Below are positions 1 to 5,316 of a stretch of DNA of 28,137 nucleotides, piece after piece. The stretch spans positions 1 to 28,137 of the forward strand of contig JAZQJA010000008.1 in assembly GCA_045541455.1 (NCBI GenBank). Reading direction: 5' to 3'. Within the stretch, counting starts at the first letter, position 1. Every line of letters starts with the position of its first letter. Source of the stretch: RGIG9041 sp045541455. Its GTDB lineage: Bacteria; Bacillota; Clostridia; Oscillospirales; QAKW01. The translations under genes were made by a program, and so were the position numbers. The notes under the pieces are model-generated. The model saw only the letters and a list, made by a program, of their open reading frames with translations. It did no database searches and was not told the origin of the DNA.

Positions 1-97
1 CGGTATTTGATATTTTCTTTTGGTTACCGTGAATTAGGATAATGAAAATAAATAGCTGTATAAAATACAACTATAAAGTGAAAAAAGGTGAGTAGAT

Positions 98-292
98 ATG
101 ATCAAAAAGATATTTATTATTGTTTTAACTGCTTTTATCTATTTTTTTCTGTATTTCGGTATATTGAGAAACCTCTTCTCTCAATATATCGAAAATATAT
201 TGCTACAATCTTTTATTATGGGTATAATAGGTGGTTTGCTGGTATTTGTGGATTTACGATTGTTTCGTAAAATTGCAAAGAATAAAAAATAA
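98..292 (+). CDS. Small two-span membrane protein of unknown function
   Basis: A 64-residue hydrophobic protein with two predicted membrane spans (about residues 4-22 and 38-56) joined by a short polar loop, and a lysine/arginine-rich C-terminus (ending KIAKNKK) that should face the cytoplasm. An AGGTGAG Shine-Dalgarno lies a few bases before the ATG, which favours this frame over the overlapping frame starting at 88. I do not recognise a family. It stands alone, just before a 437-bp non-coding stretch. Small proteins like this are often immunity, regulatory or transport accessory proteins, but nothing here points to one of these. That it is a real gene is likely from its RBS and clean two-helix pattern; its role is unknown. 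Confidence 0.55.
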   Translation: MIKKIFIIVLTAFIYFFLYFGILRNLFSQYIENILLQSFIMGIIGGLLVFVDLRLFRKIAKNKK

Positions 293-678
293 TGTTCTAA
301 GGGAGACATGGGACGGTTCTATGTCTTGAATTATGATAAAACAAATGGTGTGATAGCGACAGTACAATGATACAAAAATCAGTCAAAATTATGCTATGGG
401 TTAAGATTTACTCATTTTCTAGCTAAAATTAGCATTTTGGGGTAAAAATAGGCTGAAAATCGCTCAAAAACCGTGTAGTATCTACCTTGACACACTTGTG
501 TCGGGTAGCCCCATAATCTAAAATGGCAAACTCATCGGCGCCGTAACGCACGTCCTTATCGACGACTGCACTCGCGGCTATGGTATTTTTATTGAAAATA
601 TGCTCTCGAGTGTGGAATAGTTGTCAAAATTGCTTGCTAAACACGCTGCTCTGAAATGAAATAAACACATAAAAAGAG
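293..678. other. Non-coding stretch with decayed coding fragments
   Basis: No intact gene is visible. Besides the hairpin at 304-326 it holds a small palindrome GCTAAAATTAGC (422-433), a palindrome GACACACTTGTGTC (489-502), and an island at about 525-620 that is clearly richer in G+C than its surroundings. In the plus frame that island reads as about 31 codons (beginning GKLIGAVTHVLIDD, then a stop at about 618-620) with a stop just upstream and no start or RBS. It looks like the remnant tail of a transferred enzyme gene, which I cannot name. The stretch is best read as a site of past insertion and deletion. Confidence 0.4.
304..326. repeat. Short REP-like hairpin with GGGACGGTTCT loop
   Basis: The arms AGACAT (304-309) and ATGTCT (321-326) pair perfectly around an 11-nt loop, GGGACGGTTCT. 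Similar GGGACGGTTCT-type hairpins are, from memory, common near IS200/Y1-type transposases (RAYT-like) in Firmicutes. No transposase is present here, so this would be an orphan copy. There is no U-tract, so it is not a convincing terminator for the small gene upstream. Confidence 0.35.
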
Positions 679-707
679 TTGCTTTACTCTGATTCAAGTA
701 GTATACT
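679..707 (+). promoter_or_regulatory. Sigma-A type promoter for the TIM-barrel gene
   Basis: TTGCTT (679-684), a 17-nt spacer, then TATACT (702-707) lie just upstream of the RBS and ATG at 730, a close match to the housekeeping consensus. A 5-bp inverted repeat, AGAGT (675-679) and ACTCT (686-690), brackets the -35 box and could be a repressor site, but it is short. Confidence 0.6.
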
Positions 708-729
708 TGGATAAAAAAGGGGTGTTATT

Positions 730-1614
730 ATGAAAAAGTTAAGTATCAATATCGGTTATGCGATTGACATTTACGGCATTGACCGCGCTTTTGAAATTTG
801 TAAAAAAAGTGGTTTTGATGCCATTGATTACAACCTTGGCAAATTTCCGCTTGAAAGCGGTATCTATGCAGCTTCCGACGATGAGTTTGAGGAGTACTTT
901 TATAACATTCGAAAAACTGCAGAAAAGTATGAACTGGAGATTGGACAGACTCATGGTCGCTGTGAAACTTATGACCCTGTAGACGAGTCCCGCCGCGAGT
1001 GGACACATAAAGTGACCGAAAAGGATCTAAAAGCCACCGCGCTACTTGGCGCACCATCTTGTGTGGTTCACTTTATCAATTCTTCGCGTTGGGGAAAACA
1101 GCCGGCTGATGTAATGCGTAGTGTGTCTGATGAAATGTTTAAAAACATCATTCCGTTTGCTGAAAAATATAAGACCAACATTGCCATTGAAACTTTTGGC
1201 GCCGCACGTATTAAAGGTGATAGAATCCGCGATTTTTTTGCCGATCACAATGAGTTTCAATCTCAATTTGATAGACTTGATACCACTTATAAGACTATGT
1301 GTGTTGATACGGGACATATTCACGAAGCAGAATCGTTTTGGGTACTCCCACCGGAAGATTTTATTCGTTTTTTAGGAAAGAACGTGACTCTTCTTCATTT
1401 GCATGATAATTCTGGACATTGGGATGACCATCAATTGCCCGGAATGGGTAGCATTAAATGGAGTGCTGTATTCGATGCTCTTGATGATATTGGATATAAG
1501 GGTACTTACAATCTGGAATTGGCCTTGAAACGCTATGGAAAAAGTCTAGAGGACTTTCTTTATTTTGCAGGTAAATATATGCGGACATTTGTGGATAACC
1601 GCGGAAGATTATAA
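730..1614 (+). CDS. Sugar phosphate isomerase/epimerase, xylose isomerase-like TIM barrel
   Basis: A 294-residue cytoplasmic protein of the AP-endonuclease 2/xylose isomerase-like TIM-barrel family, which usually isomerises or epimerises sugars or inositols using a divalent metal. Likely metal ligands can be seen at the expected strand ends: E154 in AIETFG, D193 and H196 in VDTGHIHE, the HLHDN segment (H223-N227) and E263 in NLELAL. The length is typical. The start is supported by an AGGGG ribosome binding site about 8 nt upstream and by a good promoter. It is monocistronic, ending in a strong hairpin. The exact substrate cannot be read from sequence; the neighbouring glycosidases and permease suggest it processes a sugar released or imported by this region. 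Related proteins include hydroxypyruvate isomerases, tagatose/psicose 3-epimerases and inosose dehydratases. Confidence 0.85.
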   Translation: MKKLSINIGYAIDIYGIDRAFEICKKSGFDAIDYNLGKFPLESGIYAASDDEFEEYFYNIRKTAEKYELEIGQTHGRCETYDPVDESRREWTHKVTEKDLKATALLGAPSCVVHFINSSRWGKQPADVMRSVSDEMFKNIIPFAEKYKTNIAIETFGAARIKGDRIRDFFADHNEFQSQFDRLDTTYKTMCVDTGHIHEAESFWVLPPEDFIRFLGKNVTLLHLHDNSGHWDDHQLPGMGSIKWSAVFDALDDIGYKGTYNLELALKRYGKSLEDFLYFAGKYMRTFVDNRGRL

Positions 1615-1657
1615 AAACATAAAAGAGCAAATTTAAAGATTTGCTCTTTTATGTTTT
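1614..1657. terminator. Bidirectional terminator, 19-bp perfect stem
   Basis: The arm at 1614-1632 pairs perfectly with 1639-1657 around a 6-nt loop (TTAAAG). The stem core is AAGAGCAAAT/ATTTGCTCTT and is flanked by A-runs and T-runs on each side, so it can work for both the plus-strand gene ending at 1614 and the convergent AraC-family gene, whose stop codon is about 110 bp to the right. Confidence 0.85.
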
Positions 1658-1765
1658 AGAAAATGATTTTATTTTGGAAAGCACAAACTTTATTCGCTTT
1701 GATTACAGGATGTATAACAAAAACGAGCAACCGTAATAATATATCCTGCTGTTTAAATTTTTGCT

Positions 1766-2551
1766 TTATATCTGCTTGTTTTTTGTAAACTGCTTGGGAG
1801 ACATCCCAGTGTATTTTTTAAATACTTTACAAAAATAAGCCGCATCATAAAAATTTAATGTATCCGCTATTTCTTTAATAGGTAAATCTGTTGATTCAAG
1901 AAGGTATTTTGCCTTATTAAGTTTAAATTGCAATCTATATTCAGACATAGAAATGCCAATGTTGTCCTTAAAAATCTTTCTAAGCCCTGATGTGCTTATG
2001 CCGCATTGATAAGCAATATCAGATATTTTAAATTCTGTACTGCTTTTTAGAAATTGCATTGCTTTTTCTATTGTTTCACTTTTTAATGATTTTTGAGATT
2101 CTGCACAGTTTATGATAGTGTCAACAAGTAAATAAAATAATCCTCTTAATTTCAAAGAGGTGGGGTTCCCTGATATTTTCTCGTGTATCAGTTCAGTAAA
2201 ACAATCAATGCAATTAAGTGGAGATGCTTTTAAAATCTTAGTAGGTGTTGATATAATAAAGTCTTTTCCTGCAGTATCAAAATTAACTAAATAATTTTCG
2301 GCTTCTTTTTCGATAATTGCTTGATATTGCGAGTATTTAGGAAGAAAAATGATATCTCCTGCATGTGCATTCAAAATCCCGTTTTGTGTTGTAAACTTAA
2401 TTTTACCATGTGTCAACAGTAATAACCCATAGTCCGGTCTTGGACTGGAAGCATAACTGTATATATCTTGTTTCCAATGCTGTTTTAATAGTTTAGTTGT
2501 AAAAAGCATATCGTTGCTGGCAAAAAAATCAACAAGGTCTGTGTGCTTCAT
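1766..2551 (-). CDS. AraC-family transcriptional regulator
   Basis: A 261-residue regulator with an N-terminal cupin-like sensing domain (about residues 25-110, including an HAGDIIFLP turn typical of sugar-sensing AraC proteins) and a C-terminal double helix-turn-helix (about residues 163-258). The second HTH carries the family signature, IKEIADTLNFYDAAYFCKVF followed by KKYTGMSPKQF. The start chosen is the ATG at 2551. An in-frame TTG six bases upstream would sit too close to the GAGGTG ribosome binding site at about 2558-2563. It is divergent from the GH30 gene, so it most probably activates the glycosidase/permease operon in response to a sugar, and may act on the neighbouring sugar genes. 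The effector is unknown. Confidence 0.9.
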   Translation of the reverse strand: MKHTDLVDFFASNDMLFTTKLLKQHWKQDIYSYASSPRPDYGLLLLTHGKIKFTTQNGILNAHAGDIIFLPKYSQYQAIIEKEAENYLVNFDTAGKDFIISTPTKILKASPLNCIDCFTELIHEKISGNPTSLKLRGLFYLLVDTIINCAESQKSLKSETIEKAMQFLKSSTEFKISDIAYQCGISTSGLRKIFKDNIGISMSEYRLQFKLNKAKYLLESTDLPIKEIADTLNFYDAAYFCKVFKKYTGMSPKQFTKNKQI

Positions 2552-2570
2552 ATGCAATCACCTCAGTATC

Positions 2571-2599
2571 ATTATACAACTAATTATCGAAAAATACAA
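2571..2599 (-). promoter_or_regulatory. Probable promoter of the AraC-family gene
   Basis: On the minus strand, TTGTAT (2594-2599), a 17-nt spacer and a perfect TATAAT (2571-2576) precede the gene. The predicted start lies around 2564, leaving a very short leader that begins at or next to the ribosome binding site. Confidence 0.45.
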
Positions 2600-2601
2600 T
2601 T

Positions 2602-2648
2602 ATTAGATTGAATTATCTAATGAATTATAAATTATTTTGTATTATAAT
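2602..2648 (+). promoter_or_regulatory. Candidate activator-dependent promoter and operator of the GH30 operon
   Basis: A perfect TATAAT (2643-2648) has no recognisable -35 box at the right distance (ATGAAT at 2620-2625). The place just upstream is filled by an inverted repeat, ATTAGAT (2602-2608) and ATCTAAT (2615-2621). A direct repeat AAAAATACAA also occurs at 2590-2599 and 2653-2662. A good -10 with a poor -35 next to a divergent AraC gene is what an activator-dependent promoter looks like. The assignment of the site to this regulator is inference. Confidence 0.4.
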
Positions 2649-2679
2649 ATCAAAAAATACAAAAATGGAGAATATGAAT

Positions 2680-4032
2680 ATGAATGGAAAAATAATTTAT
2701 ATAACTAATGATCATTTGATGTCAGAGAATAAAATATTTTCTTCATTACCTGTTCCCAATGCAGAAACGCTTAGGGTATCAGAAAACTCAGTAAATGGCT
2801 ACTGTAAATTTGGTGTTGCTATCACACCGTCATCCTGCTATGAATTAAGTTTGATGGAACCTACAAAAAGAACAGAACTTTTAAAACAAATTTATGGCAA
2901 AGACGGACTGGGCCTTTCTATAGGCAGACTTTGCGTTGGTTCCAGCGATTATTCTCCTGAAATCTATTCCTACGATGATGTTGCCTTTGATACGGAACTT
3001 AAGCTTTTTTCTGTAGAACGTGATGAAAAGTATATTATTCCAATGCTTAAAGAAATATTAAATATAAATCCCGACATTTACCTTTATGCTTCTCCATGGA
3101 GTCCGCCTTATTGGATGAAAACAGGCGAAAGTATGTGCGGCGGTTTTATGCGCAACGAGTTTTTGGATTGTTATGCAAATTATATTGTAAAATTTATTAA
3201 AGCATATTCTCAATATGGTATAAAAATATCTGCTATAACACCTCAAAATGAAACCAATACATCACATTACGATAAAATGCCTGCATGTATATGGCATCCT
3301 GAAACAGAAGCAGAATTTATAAAAATACTTAAGAAAAAGTTTAAAGAAAATCATTTTGATATAAAAATATGGATGCTTGATCATGATTTTGGTTATATAC
3401 AACGTGTATTATGGTCTCTTGATAACTGCGAAGGTTTAAAAGAAAATTGTGATGGAATTGCTTTTCATTATTATACAGGTGCTATTGAACAAACAAAAGT
3501 TTTAACAGAAAAATTCCCTAAATTAGAGTTACACTTTACCGAGGGTGGACCGAGACTTACTGATCATTACAGTACCGATTGGTGTAAATGGGGACTAATG
3601 GTTGTTAAAGCACTAAAAGCCGGATATCAGTCTTTTACCGGTTGGAACTTGATGCTTGATGAATTAGGTGGTCCGAATATAGGTCCTTTTATGGGAATTT
3701 GCGGTGGTTTTGTTACTTATGATAATAGAAATCAGGAACTATATTACAGTGGTCAGTATAAGGCGTTTTCTCATATTGTTCCGTATATTACGTCCAATTC
3801 CAAGGTATATCCAATAACAGTGAGTGATTCGTTTAATCTTGATATTTCCAAGTATCCAAAAGAAAAACGCGAAATAGAGGGTGTGGTTATAGATAATCAA
3901 AACGGCAGAAAAATTGCTGTTATAATCAATCCGAATGATTATAACATACAAACACAAATCGAACTTGGCGGTAAACTTTGGTATATAGAACTGTATAGTG
4001 ACAGCATTTCTACAGTAATTGTAGAGGAATAA
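2680..4032 (+). CDS. Glycoside hydrolase family 30, glucosylceramidase-like, cytoplasmic
   Basis: A 450-residue GH30 O-glycosyl hydrolase with a (beta/alpha)8 catalytic domain and a short beta domain at the C-terminus. Expected motifs are present: YASPWSPPYWMK on the glycone side, the acid/base E191 in TPQNET and the nucleophile E288 in FTEGG. GH30 enzymes are retaining and include beta-glucosidase, glucosylceramidase, beta-fucosidase, beta-xylosidase and beta-1,6-glucanase activities; the sequence alone does not choose between them. There is no signal peptide, so it should act inside the cell. The start is placed at 2680, 8 nt after GGAGA (2667-2671); the ATGs at 2665 and 2674 and a TTG at 2608 fit the ribosome binding site poorly. 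It is followed after 2 nt by a permease gene, with which it forms an operon. Confidence 0.85.
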   Translation: MNGKIIYITNDHLMSENKIFSSLPVPNAETLRVSENSVNGYCKFGVAITPSSCYELSLMEPTKRTELLKQIYGKDGLGLSIGRLCVGSSDYSPEIYSYDDVAFDTELKLFSVERDEKYIIPMLKEILNINPDIYLYASPWSPPYWMKTGESMCGGFMRNEFLDCYANYIVKFIKAYSQYGIKISAITPQNETNTSHYDKMPACIWHPETEAEFIKILKKKFKENHFDIKIWMLDHDFGYIQRVLWSLDNCEGLKENCDGIAFHYYTGAIEQTKVLTEKFPKLELHFTEGGPRLTDHYSTDWCKWGLMVVKALKAGYQSFTGWNLMLDELGGPNIGPFMGICGGFVTYDNRNQELYYSGQYKAFSHIVPYITSNSKVYPITVSDSFNLDISKYPKEKREIEGVVIDNQNGRKIAVIINPNDYNIQTQIELGGKLWYIELYSDSISTVIVEE

Positions 4033-4034
4033 CT

Positions 4035-4922
4035 ATGGGATATTTATTATTGTTATTTGCGCTTTTATCTGGCGCTGTAAAAGGTTTTTGCGGAAAAAAG
4101 TTGGGCGGATACGCTACCAATTTGCAAAGTGCCGTGCTTCTCAATTTAATTCGAATGTTGCTGTGTGTAGCATTAGGATTTACCGTTTTGTTTTTAACCG
4201 GAGATTTTGAGCATTTTACAATAAATTCAAAGGTACTCTTTGTTTCAGCACTTTCAGGTATCAGCACTTCTTTCTTTGTTGTAAGCTGGCTTTTATCGGT
4301 GCGAAAAAGTGCGTATATGATGCTTGATGTTTTTTTGATGATGGGAACACTTATACCAATGCTTGCAGGGTATTTTTTGTTTTCCGAACCGGTCAGCATT
4401 CGTCAGTGGATAGGTTTTGTAATTCTTGTTATTGCGGCACTAATTATGTGCTCTTATAATAATTCCATAAAAACAAAGTTGTCGTTTTCTTCAATTTTGT
4501 TGTTAATTGCTTGCGGTTTTTCAAATGGTATTACTGATTTTTCTCAAAAACTGTATGTTAAATCATTTCCTAATCTGCCGGTTTCAATGTTCAATTTGTA
4601 TACTTATATTTTCGCCGCAGTAACTCTTGCCATTTTTTTTGTTTTTCGTATAAGAAAAGAAAAGATTCATTTTGATGGTAGAGAATCAAAGGTGAGTTTT
4701 TTGATTATTTTTGTTATGGCAGTTGCTTTGACAGCCAATTCTCAATTTAAAACAATGGCAGCGTTGCACTTGAACAGTGCACAGCTTTATCCAATGAATC
4801 AGGGAGCTGCATTAGTTCTTTCAACACTAATGGCAAATTTCTTTTTTAAAGAGAAATTTACCTTCAAGGCTTTTGTCGGTATTCTGCTTGCATTTGTAGC
4901 ACTTATTCTTATGAATTTATAA
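4035..4922 (+). CDS. DMT-superfamily (EamA-like) permease
   Basis: A 295-residue integral membrane protein with about ten hydrophobic spans arranged as two five-helix halves, the pattern of the drug/metabolite transporter superfamily. The family includes sugar carriers (GlcU/RhaT type), nucleotide-sugar carriers and exporters of metabolites. The ATG is 2 nt after the GH30 stop codon, and its ribosome binding site (GAGGA) lies inside the last GH30 codons, so the two are translationally coupled. This tight pairing with a cytoplasmic glycosidase suggests uptake of the GH30 substrate or export of a product; direction and substrate are not shown by the sequence. It is followed by a hairpin terminator. 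Confidence 0.8.
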   Translation: MGYLLLLFALLSGAVKGFCGKKLGGYATNLQSAVLLNLIRMLLCVALGFTVLFLTGDFEHFTINSKVLFVSALSGISTSFFVVSWLLSVRKSAYMMLDVFLMMGTLIPMLAGYFLFSEPVSIRQWIGFVILVIAALIMCSYNNSIKTKLSFSSILLLIACGFSNGITDFSQKLYVKSFPNLPVSMFNLYTYIFAAVTLAIFFVFRIRKEKIHFDGRESKVSFLIIFVMAVALTANSQFKTMAALHLNSAQLYPMNQGAALVLSTLMANFFFKEKFTFKAFVGILLAFVALILMNL

Positions 4923-4957
4923 CAACAAGTAGTATACTTAATCGATATTTTAACATA

Positions 4958-4989
4958 AAAAGCATCCCGATTAATTTCGGGATGCTTTT
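4958..4989. terminator. Terminator after the permease gene
   Basis: AAAAGCATCCCG (4958-4969) pairs with CGGGATGCTTTT (4978-4989) around an 8-nt loop. A-rich and T-rich flanks make it usable from both strands. The stop codon and last codons of the AraC remnant on the minus strand lie inside this hairpin. Confidence 0.8.
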
Positions 4990-5095
4990 GCATATTCAGA
5001 CGGACTTTTTCCCGTGTATAGCTTAAACATTTTAGAAAAATGATAAATACTGTTATAGCCGACGCTCAATGCGACTTGTTCTATGGATTCATAGA
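4971..5095 (-). pseudogene. AraC-family regulator, C-terminal remnant
   Basis: Reading the minus strand gives about 42 codons ending at a TAA at 4971-4973, with the second helix-turn-helix of an AraC regulator: ESIEQVALSVGYNSIYHF, then SKMFKLYTGKSPSEY. The sensing domain and first helix-turn-helix are missing, and no start or ribosome binding site exists. The homology stops near 5095, exactly where a plus-strand dehydrogenase fragment begins, so the rest was lost in a deletion or rearrangement. This second regulator differs in sequence from the intact one at 1766-2551. Confidence 0.75.
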
Positions 5096-5227
5096 ATTGA
5101 AAATGGCGATATTAAACCTTCAATATACAAGGTTTTACCAATTGAACAAGCAGAAGAAGCACATGCTATTTTGGAGCGTGGCGAAAATATCGGCAAGGTA
5201 GTGTTGCAAGTTTTGAAAGAAAACTAA
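5096..5227 (+). pseudogene. Zinc-type alcohol dehydrogenase/quinone reductase, C-terminal remnant
   Basis: An in-frame stretch of about 43 codons ending at the TAA at 5225-5227 reads IENGDIKPSIYKVLP, then IEQAEEAHAILERGENIGKV and VLQVLKEN. This is the very end of medium-chain dehydrogenase/reductase proteins of the NADPH:quinone reductase type, which normally run to over 300 residues. The cofactor and catalytic domains are absent and there is no start codon context. It abuts the AraC remnant tail to tail in sense, marking a recombination scar. Confidence 0.7.
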
Positions 5228-5252
5228 ATAGACGACAATTTATATTTATTTA

Positions 5253-5281
5253 TTGATTTAAATATGTGCTTGTGATATAGT
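5253..5281 (+). promoter_or_regulatory. Promoter of the GH3 gene
   Basis: TTGATT (5253-5258), a 17-nt spacer and TATAGT (5276-5281) precede the GH3 start by about 35 nt. An imperfect palindrome with GTGA (5272-5275) and TCAC (5286-5289) overlaps the -10 box and could be a repressor operator. Confidence 0.6.
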
Positions 5282-5316
5282 TATTTCACGCATTAATGAA
5301 TCAAAGGAGTAAAAAC

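Noticed and set aside
88..270. A 60-codon frame overlapping the small membrane protein.
   Set aside because: Its ATG overlaps the likely ribosome binding site of the gene at 98, and its product is less regular than the two-helix protein in the other frame.
487..517. TTGACA with a downstream CATAAT in the non-coding stretch, as a promoter.
   Set aside because: The spacer is 19 nt and no gene follows in range, so it was not listed; the overlapping GACACA/TGTGTC palindrome is noted in the stretch entry only.
2608..2679. N-terminal extension of the GH30 protein from a TTG at 2608.
   Set aside because: It would run through the promoter and inverted repeat and has no ribosome binding site, whereas the ATG at 2680 has one at good spacing.
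695..4939. The 14-mer CAAGTAGTATACTT occurs at 695-708 and 4926-4939 on the same strand, bracketing the TIM-barrel/GH30 region.
   Set aside because: A rough estimate for AT-rich DNA gives a few chance 14-mer repeats in 28 kb. The first copy is explained by a promoter -10 region, and the flanks do not match, so it is not supported as an element boundary.
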